This document shows, piece after piece, positions 44,988-56,865 of a DNA stretch of 64,000 bases (position 1 is the stretch's first letter; each line of letters starts with the position of its first letter). The stretch is from assembly GCA_020809705.1 (NCBI GenBank), contig CP085825.1, forward strand, positions 5,146,001 to 5,210,000, in the 5' to 3' direction. The notes below the pieces were generated by a model. That model saw nothing but the letters and a program-made list of their open reading frames with translations. It was not told where the DNA came from and did not search any database. Both the position numbers and the translations under genes were made by a program. This stretch comes from Calonectria ilicicola (Eukaryota > Ascomycota > Sordariomycetes > Hypocreales > Nectriaceae).

Positions 44988-47227
44988 GATAGGCGAACGG
45001 CAGTGAACAGGGTCACAACAGCCCAAGCATTGAGAGGAGGGGTGCTGATGGGTATGAGACGATGCAAGGCGATGAAGTTGGTTTGCGCCTGTGGGGTGCG
45101 GCAATAACCGGTAGGTTAGGCTCTGGATGGGTGTTGGTTCTGGGCGCCGATTCCTTCACATTAGGCGGGGGTTCCTAGGCCGATATATTTGAGGGGAGGC
45201 GATCCCAAGCCCGTTTGCTGTGTCTGCTCCGCCCGTCTGGCAACGTCGACTTGGAGGTGCTGCATGCTTTAGAGTCGGATGCCCGGGGCCTCGAGTTGCG
45301 TCACCTTGCGCTCAGCCTCGATCAAAGCCCCTGTGGCGGTCGAACAGGCGGATGCTGCGGGGTGAGGCGCTGGCTTTGATGTCATGCCAAGCTGAAGGAG
45401 GGGGAGTTTTGGGCACTCAGGGTAGCAGCTGTGTGGCTGGTGGAGAGGCTTGATGGGTAAGCTTAACAATGTGTGGCTGGTGCTGCTGGATCAGGGTGGA
45501 GGAAGTGTGGCACGAGGTCATCATCCTCTAATTCCTGTCTTATTCACCAAGCAGAGCAGAGAGCCGAGGAACATAATTCAGAATAGAGATTTTCTTCAGA
45601 GGATTTTTGCGTCCACCCCATCCTGCTCACCCCATTCCTTCCCCCCCTTGCCACGGGCATTGCGTGCTTCCACAACAACCAACGCAGACGGGATATGCCG
45701 TTGTGTTTCCCAAATCGAACACTGACTAGCCTGGGCACAATGGTGAGGCCCACCAACCGAATCCGTATTGATGCGCACAACAAGACCTCATTCAAGGCAT
45801 CTTGTTGCAGCCTGTTGGCCCACGAACACCATCGGGCTGTGTGATGTCCCATGCGTTGTACTTATGTTTTTGCTGGGGATGCCTGCATGGGTCCGAGTGG
45901 GTTTGGTAGATATCTGCGCAACCTGTTGGTGACAGTAAACAATACCTGCTCCATCAGGCCTACCCTTCTCCACCCTGGAACCGAAAGCACAGCCAACAGT
46001 CAAACGGCGGCCCCCAATCTGGGGTTGGCATTGGAGTTTTTCTCATTGATCCATGTGACGGACCCGAGCGGATCGGCATTAAGCATCACGGCAAAGGGAT
46101 ATGGGCCGAGGTCGACCTGCTGAGAGTTGGTTGTCTGCTGGTTTTGCTTCCCACCTCGTGTGATGTGCTCGACCAACTGCATATACAAGACCTAGGTGCA
46201 ATGATGGATAGTAAAAAGCTGCGAGCGGGGCCTGGCCCTCGGAAAATATGAATCCTAGCGCACGAGGCGCTGGATCATGCCATGTTTCCTGTGCCCCGGA
46301 CGCCATTCGAGACGCTTTGAGCCAGTCGCGTCATTGCTTGAGGGGCCCTGCATCGACAATGCCATCAACCCTCCATTGCACCTTGGCCATCGCGCTCGTT
46401 AACCAACCACGATTCGTTTCATAGCGCCCGTTTCGCGGCCCGCGTCACTTGGATGACCCCACGCGGTAGGACTGCCGCCATCCCCGATCGGACTCCTTGA
46501 CGATTGGTGCTGGTGGTGCCCATGCTCGCTAACCTGCCGCTCAGAGATTGCAACCTCGCTCTTCCTGCCTACCCTGGTTTGACACCAACAGAAAGTTCCT
46601 ACTAGCTATTCTGCCGCTATTTAGTATATCACTGTATAGCCCTTGGACTATACCATGTATGCGTTGGACTGGGACGCCGGATCAATTGCCCCCCCCCCCC
46701 ATCTCTTGAACTGCCTCACCCCATCGTACTTGTTGGTAGCGCGACGCCCACACTTGTCATTTCGTATCTTCTACTCTTGTGCTCGTCGTGATTTTGTACA
46801 ATTTCTCCAAAAAATAGCTTCCCAATTGTTCTCGTTATTATACTATTCACCAGTTTCGGAACCTTCCGTATTGGCTGTTATGGTTCAGTTTTCAGCCCTA
46901 TACTTCTATCGATACCTAGGATGAATGGTCATTAAAGGAATCCATGTCTTCCTGCATGGGGGTGGTGGCTCTGGGCGGACAGTGCATCGATGATTCCTCC
47001 GACACCCCCTTCCATTCCCTGAACGCCCCATGCCTGCAGAGCCTCACATGCATATGTTCATGGGCACGTTGTGTTGGTAGGCCTTGTTTTGCCCCATATA
47101 GGCTACGTAGCTAGTGTCCCTATATGTATGGGGGCCAAGCCAGCTCCCCCCGAACTATCCTCTCCTCTGGTTTCAGCTGCTAGGATGCAATGACTGAGTG
47201 TGAAACACCACTTGTCGACAATCCATA
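44988..47227. other. Divergent gap of about 2.2 kb
   Basis: Between the arrestin gene (minus) and the RTA1-like gene (plus). It should hold both promoters. Small frames only; none is protein-like. Confidence 0.5.
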
Positions 47228-48483
47228 ATGGCGGGCGATTGCGGTTCGGCTTGTCTATCGGCGTACGGCTTCTACTCTTATGACCCGAACATAGGTGGTA
47301 ATGTAGTCTTACTGGCCGCCTTTGCCGTCCTCTCCCTAGTCGTACCCTACTTGGGGATCCGGTCCTGGACGCCGTTGTTCTCTGTCACGCTAACTACTGG
47401 CCTTCTTGCTGAAGTTTTGGGGTTTGTTGGTAGGGTCTTGCTCCATTCCACAAGAGACAGTCAGCCGTGTTTCTTTCTTTCCCTTCTGGGAACGGTTCTG
47501 GGCCCGACCTTGATGAGTGCTGCCATCTTCATCATATTACCACACGTTCTCGGAATATATGGGGACCCTATTAGCCCTTTTAAGCCCTTATTAACGGGGC
47601 TTGTATTTTTCACCTTAATATCTGTGGCTCTGATTATTCAACTAGTTGGCGTAATCTTTGTTGCTTACGAGTCCCACGATGTTAGTGTAAGTATATCGAG
47701 CAAGAGGTGACGAAAGTGCGTGATGGTTAACAGCTAACAGCGTAACCTGGGAGCTAAGATTGCTGCAGCAGGATTGGCCATTCAGGCCGTTCTTCTGCTA
47801 GCATGTAGCGCATTGCATTTCTGGTTTACATTGGGACTAAGCACTCACCGTGGAAGTCTTGATGCAAGACACTACCAGGTTTATACTTCAGCAAGATTCA
47901 AGAGGTTGATTATGGGTAGGCTGCACTATTTTTGTGATTCAATGTACTGTCTGACAGAGGAATAGGGATGGAACTTGCTATTGTCCTTCTCGTCGTATAC
48001 TCCGTCTATCGAACTATCGAACTTGTTGGTGGCGTAACCGGATCGCTTTTCCAGAATCAAGTGGCTTTCATGGTTGTTGGTGGCGCTTTGCCTTGCTGTG
48101 CCGGTGTTATTCTTACGGCATTTCACCCTGGGCCGATCTTCGGAGAGGCTTGGGCAGAGACGATACCCCGCGGAATTAAACGTCATAATCGACCTTCATC
48201 TATCCAACACCCGAACGGCTTTGCAACACACCACAGATACGACCCGAACATCCGGAAACAAATTTCACCTACATATCAAAGAGCACTGAGGAGCTCAATG
48301 AGCCCTCCTGAGTTACCTGTCGGTTCTCCCGGTCTTCCAGCAAGTCCAAGGCCCATTTACAAGGCTTCGAGCCCGCGATATACACGAATAGGCCCAACAC
48401 CTTCACCAACTTCAGAGAGACCAGAGCGCATGACTATATCTCACCCGTCCAAAGGGATGGTGAACAACGAAGAGCTCTGGTGA
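47228..48483 (+). CDS. RTA1-like seven-helix membrane protein
   Basis: Exons 47228-47686, 47741-47915, 47966-48483 (introns 54 and 50 nt); 383 aa. Seen: family blocks in order: YSYDPNIGGNVVLLAAF, LLAEVLGFVGRVLL, LLGTVLGPTLMSAAIFIIL, LISVALIIQLVG, NLGAKIAAAGLAIQ, YSVYRTIELVGG, ALPCCAGVILTAFHPGPIFG. About seven hydrophobic helices, then a long hydrophilic C-tail rich in Ser/Pro. RTA1/Rsb1-type proteins are fungal membrane proteins linked to resistance to toxic lipids and azole-related aminocholesterol, and to sphingoid base translocation. The role here is inferred from family. The second intron uses a TAG acceptor; the alternative CAG would give a stop. Confidence 0.88.
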
Positions 48484-48897
48484 TTGCTTCAGATTGCATG
48501 GCAACTAGTAGACAAGCCCGGGAAATGTTAGGATAAGGACGAAGGAGTGGCAAGGAGTTTACCGAAACATCGTTGTATCTAGGCTGGTCCTTGTATACAT
48601 AATGATAGAGATTGGGATTTAATTAGCCTAGAATTTTTATTTACTTTGCCCCTCATGGTATCTTTTTATCTCTCTCACTTTTTCTCATGGTTGAATTAAT
48701 CCGCTGGAGACGGGGCTTAGAGGAGCGTCCTCGGTTCATATATCATACAACAACTGAATTTTTGCTTGCCTATACTGATACTGGACATTGCTAACCCTCA
48801 ACTATTTGATTATCATAAGGCTTTAGACATAACATATTACATAGAAAAAAGACCGCATCCATAATTTTTGCTTTATGGGCTGACTGACAATGCATAC

Positions 48898-50358
48898 TCA
48901 GACGATATGCCACACGGATTTGGCGTCCTTTACTTGCACGCCTTCTTCCACTCTCACTTGGACATCTGTCTGCATCACGATGACATTGTCTTTGGAGACA
49001 CCATCCATTTCCACAATATCAGTTGTTGAATCTCCAGCACCAACAATGCCTCTGCTGCTGGTGCCATCGCTGTCCCTGTCGATTGCACTGTTTTGCTTCA
49101 TGTATCCGCTCGCACCTGGCCACTCTGGAACTCGAGACTGACCAGTGTTTCCTGATCGGGAAGACTTTTTGTTATTTGTGCTCTCGAGACGGCTGCGGAG
49201 ACCGAGTTTGTAGGAGACGAGGCGGAGGAAAGGCTGGAGGGCGGGGAAGCAACCGCACCAAAGACCGACGTGGACTTCGAGGACGGTCCAGGGACTGACA
49301 CGGATCATTTTGTAGGTACTATTGAGCCTAGTTAGCCATGAAGATTGCATGATTAGAGGGCGAGGGAGAAACGAACGTGTTGACGGCAAAGTCGGTTGTG
49401 ACGATGAAACCAAATCGAACAACACCCGTGATGATAGCAAAGAGACCAACGCAGAAGACGAGAATAACCTTGATAGCCTTTGAACCACCAAAGGTCATCT
49501 TTCGGTTAATAACCCAGATGGGAAGGGCAAAAAGAGCGATATCGGTCAGAATTCCGATGATAGAGTGAGCCCACATCATGTAGGCCTCTGTTGTTTTGCT
49601 AATACATTTGCGGTTTGGTTTGGCAACATCAAAGAGGTCACTGCCGTATAGTTAGTCATATTTCCAATAGCACAGTTGTGGTTGGGATGATCTCACCCGA
49701 TGGGCTTGCATTCCGTGAGGAAGAAAAAGAAGGCAGCCAAAGTAATGGTGACAATAACCACACCTGTTCCCCAGACCCAGCGCAAGAAGATTCCTGATGG
49801 ATTGTTAGACTAGATTAAGGCGGTTCGTTTTAGGGATTAGAACATACGATCTTTGCTCAGTCGAGGAAGAAAGGCCAGGATAGAGATCCGAACCATTCCG
49901 CAACCCAAGAAGAAGAGAAGCTGGTTGATGGGCAATGTCTGCATCAATTGTTTAGTCACTCGTTTTTTCTTTTAGAACCTTGGAGCTACTAGATGGGCTC
50001 TTACCGAAAGGAACTTGACAATTTGCTCTGGCTTGAGCGTATCCATGGGAGCCCCAGACCCGTAGCCGACTAGAACAATCTCCATCGAAGAGAGTGCAAC
50101 CGCAAGAGCCTGAGAGCGGAACGAAATGGTTAATCTTGAATGTCTTTAAGGAGAGAGAGAGAGGCATTTGCTTACAAACGAGATGACGGCAAATAGATCA
50201 TCGATACCCAAGGCTTTGGTCATGAAAATTCTGACCTTGAGTCGACTGATCACAATAATTGTCGTCAAGATTATGAGGGCGATATTCAAGTTCCGTAGAA
50301 GTGGTCCTTGCGACTGCAGAGGAGGACCGTCTGACGCAGGTGGTGGTGATCCTGCCAT
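48898..50358 (-). CDS. Fungal rhodopsin-domain / PTH11-like receptor
   Basis: Six exons: 50358-50176, 50109-50005, 49938-49848, 49793-49697, 49640-49377, 49327-48898; 389 aa. Phases agree at every junction. Seen: seven hydrophobic helices (LNIALIILTTIIVIS, GIDDLFAVISF, LPINQLLFFLGCGMVRISIL, GVVIVTITLAAFFF, MMWAHSIIGILTDIALFALP, VILVFCVGLFAIITGVVR, SPWTVLEVHVGLWCGCFPAL) with the helix-4/5 loop CKPIGDLFD...RKCIS and the typical LPIWxxxxxxM and VHVGLWCGCxPALxP stretches of the fungal integral-membrane rhodopsin family, which includes Pth11-type receptors. No N-terminal CFEM domain. A Ser/Asp-rich tail follows. Ligand unknown. Convergent with the RTA1-like gene, 414 bp apart. Confidence 0.87.
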
Positions 50359-53300
50359 TTTTTACTGGCCTTGGTGTTTTTGGATTTATCTGGTGATGTG
50401 GCTGAACGATTGGAAAAGGGGGAGCGACGAGTTCACTTCCACACCTCTCGGGAAAGTGTTTTTTACACAGTCCCTTTGTACAAGATCATTGGAAAACCAA
50501 TGGGGACTGGATTCTCGTAAAGATCCGAAAAAGAAGTGATCGCATAAAGGGCGCCGAAGACTGGTATTATAATGCGCGAGGATGGATGTTGGGCAGACGG
50601 GTGGTTGTCTAATTCCCACTGGCGTTAGTGAGGGACCCTGGATATTCGGGAACCGTTTAAGTCAAACAAGGTAAGTACAAGTACTAATGGTGATGGAAGC
50701 AGTTACGAGGGGGTTTTAGGGGCTCCTGTAGTTCAATGGTATTTGTATGAGTGTGTGGCGTTGAGGGTTGTCTAAGAGGCCAGGGTGGACGAGCTAGAGA
50801 CACTACGATACCTAAGTCTACTTTTGTTTGGCTACTCCCACGAGCTGACAGTCCGCGGGAGACAAACCCGGGCGCCGGAGTGGTTTGTTGCCCAAGGATT
50901 TTGGTCTAATATATTAGACTCCGTAAAGGCGAGACGGGTAGTGTAGGCTAGTGTGCGATAGTTGGTAACGCCATGGGCTTGCCCGTGACGGATAGACGTA
51001 TTTATTTTGTGAAAAGGGGATGGTCTTGTTTCTGATTATGTAGTGTACCAAAGTTCATGGTGGGAAGAAGGCCTTTGTCAATGTTTACGGGATCTTTGCT
51101 GGGGGCTTCGGGGGAGCGATTCTCAACGACGCAAGGATCGGCGAGTAAGGACGCACGCACGTGGTGTACGGGAGCGGGTTGGATGTGACAGAATGCTGGC
51201 CAAGCCCTATAGCGGCGAGGTCTGACTCGCCAAATGAAGGAGGCTATGTAGCTTTCAGGTGAAGTGACAGGGGGACTTTACGGCATGCTGGTGTGCAGCA
51301 GGAGAACACGGGCTACTGCAGACGGGAGGGGATATATCTACGCGAGGGAAAAATAGCAGAGCTTGAAGGCATGGATGAGAAAAAAGAGCAGGAAAGCTCG
51401 AGTTGAATCCATTGAAAAACGAAAAAGAAAAAAAAAAAAAATCGAATCGTTAACTGACAAGGTAGTGGAGTAAGTAGATCGTCTCCATATTGATCGACAT
51501 TTGCAGCAGATGCGCGGGGAGATCCGTCACAGCGACTGCTACCCATGTTGCTCGAGCGCATCACCGTGCGATGGAGACGGATCTTGCGGACACCGACCAT
51601 CAGCGCAAGGAGCACGAGTCTTCGCTCGATTGATAGCTCTAGCTCAGGCACAATGTCGAGTCCTAGATGTGAAAGGAAGCCAGCCCTGTTTCACGTCGCT
51701 GGTGGCTTTGGCGCGAGGGCGCCAACTGGACCGCGTCGACTCCGATGCTGGGGTTGACGGTGCCTGGCCGGTGCCGTTTGTTCAGCTGCAGCTGCAAGCC
51801 AGGAGAGGCGGATATAGCCATTTCAGTGAAGGAAAACAAGCTAGATTCCAGGGCGGCCGCAATCCCCAGGTCCACAGAGTGGCAAATGGAGAGACGGGAG
51901 CGCCAAAAACCGAGTCAGGCCAAAGTTGGCAAGCCGGGAGGCTAGGGATGGAGGATCCGACAATATGTGGCGTTTTGCTCGCTTGCTTGGCCGTCTTGGC
52001 GCGAGAATATACGATGAAAGCCTTGCTGGATGGAGCGAACCCGGTTGGCTCCCACCATGCGGGCGCTCCCCTCTTCCCTTTCGCCGTCGCCGGGCTTGAG
52101 CTACCGACTACGCATCAGTCAGTTGTGGAGAAGTGAAATCGAATCAACGATGGCGGGTGAGAAAGAATGACAAGGGGATGCAACATTGTCGTCTTCGCCA
52201 GCCTTGATTCGCAGGTTTGGCTGGGATGCCGCGCGTGCTAATGGACGGCTTGCTTGCGTTCGCTGGACTGGACGCTTTTGTGTGCTGGCCAAAACGGTTG
52301 GAAATGTTAAGATAGCTTATGGGCATTCTGATCAATTGGGACAGCTAGCTTCACAAGAAGAAATGAAGCCATCACTGAAACTAGGCTTAGGTCCGATCTT
52401 TCAAGGCCGGTGCGTTTTAAGGACTTGTGTTATTTCCAGGCTGTCGTCCTGGATTTTGGGTCTTTTTTAGTAGATGCTAGGCAGAACGGATGAATGGTTC
52501 CACGCAGCATTGACTCTTCAATGATCATACCATAGAAGACATGATGAGCAGAAAAAGTTTTCCCCCTCTCCCCAAGAAAAAAGAAAAGAAAAGAAAACCA
52601 GTACATCACGTATACATGCATGTACCAAGCTTGGCAGGTAGAGCTAGGCGCTTAGACGACATGTCGTATTTCTCCGCAACCCTCCAGCCCGCACCACAGG
52701 ATTTGCATGCTGCATACCAATGGAGGGGGCTCTTAATGCGGCCAGATACGATCAACAATTTGATCTGAGCCTTTAGCACCCCGCCATCCCTCTCCTCCCC
52801 CTCGGCCTTCAGTTTCGGGCGCGCTATCTGTTTCGGCCTCTGGGCTGCCGGATCTACACGGCAGCTCAAACCACGAAGAGTAATTTTTGTTGCTGATCTT
52901 CGAAGCTCTCGGGGAATAAAAGAGACAATAAAGCCCATGCTCCTCAGGGTTCCCGCCCGTGTCATGGCCGCCCGACCGTGCGGTCACCGCAACTGCTGTT
53001 TGGCGTGCTGCATGTTAATGTCGAGGGGTAACCATGCTGCGCTGTTGGTCTTTCAGATGGCGAGGTAAGCTTGCGCTCCTCCAGTGGGGAGTCAGGGTTC
53101 ACGCACCTCCTTGACAACTCTGCATTCTATTTAAGACACTCCACCTCCTCACAGACTCTTTAGCTGCCTCGCTGTCTCAACGACAGCAGGGAGGGCCTTG
53201 CAACACTGATAACTTGGGCATGCTGGGTTTTCAAGACGAGATGGCGTACCTTGGGCCACTCTGAAGCCACTTCAATCTGCACCCAACACTCGCTTCGCAG

Positions 53301-53517
53301 GAAATAGAGCATCGGGTATCGGTGAATGAACTTGCCTAGGCTAATTACCGCAACTTGGGACGAACGAATTCATTGCCGAGTCTGGAATGGGCCTGTTTCC
53401 AAGCACAAATAAATCGGGACGTGCTTCCTCGCTGCAACTTAGCCCGCATCCTCCTCCCTCCTTGCCGTCGTCGCTCTGGAACTCTTGGAGTCATTACAAA
53501 GGTGCAGTGCGTTGATA
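50359..53517. other. Gap of about 3.2 kb left of the MITE
   Basis: Promoter side of the receptor gene, then sequence without recognisable genes. A 211-codon frame at 51501-52136 (plus) has no motif, no hydrophobic pattern and no splice support, so I treat it as chance. An A run of 14 lies at about 51428. A tRNA A-box-like TAGTTCAATGG at about 50728 has no B box. Confidence 0.45.
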
Positions 53518-54003
53518 AAGGTGGGTCGCAAAAGTCTGTCAAAAAACGCGATTTTACATAAAAACACACCTCTAACACTCTTTAATAAAACTGTTTAAAA
53601 AAAGAAGAAAAATAAAAATAAAATTAATATATAAAATTAAATACTTATATTTTTTTAATATATAATTTTTATTTTAAAATTTCTTATTATTATTTATTTA
53701 TTAAAAATCAAAAGTAAAAAGAACTTAAAAAAATTAAATTAGTAAATTTATAGTGGATTAATAGTAGATTAATAGAAGGTAAAGAGATTTTAAAAAGAAA
53801 TAAGTATTTAAATATTAAAATAATAAGATTTTATAAAGATTTATTATAAAATAAATAATATAATATAATAATATAAGTATTTATATTATAAAAAATAAAA
53901 TTATTAAAAAATTTTATTAATATAGTAATTTCTTAGGAATTTTTAAAATTATTGAGTTTTGCTGTAAAATCTGGTCCTTTGACAGACTTTTGCGACCCAC
54001 CTT
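53518..54003. mobile_element. AT-rich MITE-like element with terminal inverted repeats and TA target duplication
   Basis: 486 bp bounded by inverted repeats. Each end starts AAGGTGGGTCGCAAAAGTCT and continues to 26 identical bases; over 41 bases 37 match. Direct TA at 53516-53517 and 54004-54005 flanks the element, as for Tc1/mariner-class transposition. The interior is overwhelmingly A+T (53560-53960) with no coding frame, so it is non-autonomous. Two of the four end mismatches are A for G, and the interior AT bias fits RIP-type C-to-T decay, though strong AT content is also common in MITEs. A solitary copy here; the family cannot be named by eye. Confidence 0.85.
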
Positions 54004-55574
54004 TACTAGCTTCTCGGGACTTGTCGACCCGCCCGGGGTCAAAACGGCCAGGATGCGAAAAAGGATGACGCGAAACAGGGCCAACTCGTTCCAAGCCAAT
54101 GTGGCTCGATTGGAAAACCTTAGTTGGTGGGCTAGCGTCATGTTAGTCAAGGGACTCCGTAAATGGGATATTTCAAGGTTGATGAGTGGCGCTGGCGGGG
54201 GAAGATGCGGATTTCCTAGGGCTAGTCGGGGGCGGGAAGGGCGAAGCGGACAGCCCCTGGCGCGCCTCCGCCGTCGTTCTGGATGGCAATGTCGGGCTCG
54301 GGACCGTCGATGTCCGCTCTTGCGTACTTTTCCCTCTTTCACGGACCCAGGGCCGGTTCGAGCTCCTCCTCTTGGCCCGTGGGCCCCGTCGCCCATCCGT
54401 CTCTGCGCGAGCATACACGATGTAATCTCAGATGGCTCCCCCCCATGCCGAGTTGGGCTGGACAACGGGTTCCTAGCCGATATCGCCGGAGGGTTACAAA
54501 TGAAATGGAGAGGGTGACAGTTGAAAATTAGAACAAAAGTCGGATGCCACCATAAACGGCCATGACTAGTAATTTGCACTCATCACGGATTGTTCCGTGG
54601 CCAGCTGGACTAGTCTAGTCCAGCTAGGTCTGACGGTCCGGCTTTGTTTTATACAGGCCTTTACTATTCCAAAGCACGTGTATGTACATGTATAGTGGGT
54701 TGTAGCAAAGCAGTGAAACTTGACTCTTATTTGTTGGGACCCTGATCCTGGTTCAGCCGCCACCGGGGCGATGATGATCACAGTCTGACATGATAAGATT
54801 TCAGAGGGTAAAAAAACTCACTTTCAACTTGACTTCGGGACGATTGACAGCCACATACCGAAACCTCTGCTCCACGGTAGAAACCAAACAATTGATGCCA
54901 TTGGCGACAGCCCGTTAGCACCAAGGAACACCTGCATGCAACGGCGGGCGCAAAGTCCAGCCTAGGGGACCGAAGCGTCCTTGAAGCCGCTTTAGTCGTG
55001 AAGGCATTGATTGCTGTTCAAGCCACCAACAACCAACCCAGCAAGAATTCCCTTTTTCTGCCTCTTGCCAAGCGCCAACGCCTCCTTGGTCTCGACAAAT
55101 CTGGCTAAATCTGTGGATTCCGAGTCTTTTCCAGCGTCCCTCCGTTGTGTCAAGACCCAGTTCGTTGTCAGCCAGGGTTCCCCCCCCTTGTCCCTAGCGT
55201 CGCCACCTGCTTTGCTCTGTGTCCCCTGACGATCTGATTCATTGCTAGCTATGCACGCCGTGAGAATACTGGAAGATACTTGCTCTTGCCTGGCATGGTT
55301 ACCAAATATCAGCCCACGCGGGTTGTGGGGGGACTAACGGGACACTGACCAGCTCTGGCTGAGGGCTAGGAGCTATTCATGGCTGATGCCTTTACTATGT
55401 ATACTGCAAGATGTCCTCGATTTATTCTCGTGCTTTTCCATGATCTGCAGGCAAACTACCCTCTCTTGTCAATCCATTCTCCCTTGGACCAAACTCAAGC
55501 CTTGGTTTTGTGATCGACGCTCTTAGTCTGGTCTTCTGTCCCACTCTCATTGTCTGAACGCCACCATCACCAAC
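54004..55574. other. Intergenic region between MITE and tyrosinase gene
   Basis: About 1.6 kb; the 220-codon frame at 53917-54579 (minus) starts inside the MITE and has no motif. The last 400 bp before the tyrosinase ATG are pyrimidine-rich, as expected for a promoter and leader. Confidence 0.5.
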
Positions 55575-56865
55575 ATGCATCTGCCATCACTCTTGTTTGC
55601 AGCTTCGATCGCCATTGAGGCTGTCGTCGGGGCTGCTACCCCTAGCTGCGAATGCAAGAATCCTATTATTCGCAAAGAATGGTTAGTATCCACTTCACTC
55701 TCTCGCGCCTAGCATTTGGGCAAATCTGACCGGGGCTTTGGGTATAGGCGAACACTAAGCACCAAGGAGAAGGGAGCTTACATCGATGCTGTCAAGTGCC
55801 TTGCCAAGAAGCCCTCCAAGACTGGTGGTCTCTACCCTGGCGCCAAGTCCCGCTTTGATGATTTCCAGGGCACTCACATCGAAAACACGGATACCATTCA
55901 CTTTGTTGTAAGTAGATACTGCTGGTAAATACTATGGAACATCTAGCTGACTTTTGATACAGGGTTTCTTCCAAGCGTATGTATTTGCGACTTTCGATGT
56001 AGACCCATCTAACAACATGAATAGCTGGCATCGTATGTTTTTGAACCAGTACGAGCAGGATCTTCGAAACATGTGCGGTTACACGGGAGCTCAGCCCTAT
56101 TGGAGTAAGTGACTCGCGCCGGAAGCTGTGCGCCATGACTAACAAGATGCGCTAGACTGGTCGATGGACTGCGCCTCAGAAGACGCCTTCCGCAACTCGC
56201 CCATCTTCGACACCAAGACAGGCTTTGGTGGCAATGGTAACTACATCAACACCACTGGCTGGAACATTACTCGTCAGATCCCAGGAAAGGAGGGTGGTGG
56301 CTGTGTCAAGGCTGGCCCTTTTACAGTGGACAAGTGGAAGGTCCACATGGGTCCCAACAAGAACACCACTTATAACCCCCGCTGCATGACTCGTGACATT
56401 GCCCCGGCCTTTGCTATCTCCAAGTTGAACCAAAAGTTGGTTGATTGGGTTCTGGAGGCCAAGGACTATTTCGAGTTTGATGTCCGTGTCGAGGGAACCA
56501 TCTATAACGAAGGCCAGAGCTACCACGGTGGCGGCCATCTTGGTGTTGGTGGTGACATTGGTGAGGTTGGTGACATCTACTCCTCACCCGGTGATCCCCT
56601 TTTCTTCATGCACCACGCCAACTTGGACCGTCTCTGGAACAAGTGGCAGCGCAAGAACTGGTCTGCACGCAAGCAAGATATTGCAGGCCCAGATACCCAA
56701 TTCGCCTACCCCTTCGATTTCTTCAACAGGTCGCTGCCTTACAAGAACGTCACTCTTGACTACCAGATGAAGTTTGACAAGTTGATCCCTGACAAGGAGT
56801 ACGTCAAGGTCAGAGATGTCATGGACATCAAGAGCGGCTGCCTGTGCTATGACTACAAGGAGTAA
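55575..56865 (+). CDS. Secreted tyrosinase (short, type-3 copper)
   Basis: Five exons: 55575-55681, 55748-55907, 55963-55976 (14 nt), 56025-56104, 56156-56865; 356 aa with all phases matching. Seen: signal peptide (MHLPSLLFAASIAIEAVVGA), a Cys pair (CECK) near the mature N-terminus. Copper-A histidines in GTHIEN and HFVGFFQAWHR (H-x8-H). Copper-B histidines in SYHGGGHLG (H-x3-H) and DPLFFMHHANLDRLW. All six ligands are visible. PYWNWSMDCA precedes the middle domain, and the C-terminus ends GCLCYDYKE with two close Cys. Short tyrosinases of this type oxidise phenols or tyrosyl groups, in pigments or in peptide natural products (e.g. UstQ). No peptide precursor is seen nearby. The third exon encodes only GFFQA. 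Confidence 0.93.

Noticed and set aside
50724..50790. tRNA-like A box (TAGTTCAATGG)
   Set aside because: No matching B box or acceptor stem follows within a normal distance.
51501..52136. 211-codon frame in the gap right of the receptor
   Set aside because: No motif, no hydrophobic or domain pattern, no splice support; expected by chance in this GC content.
53917..54579. 220-codon minus-strand frame beside the MITE
   Set aside because: Its tail is MITE sequence and no domain is visible.
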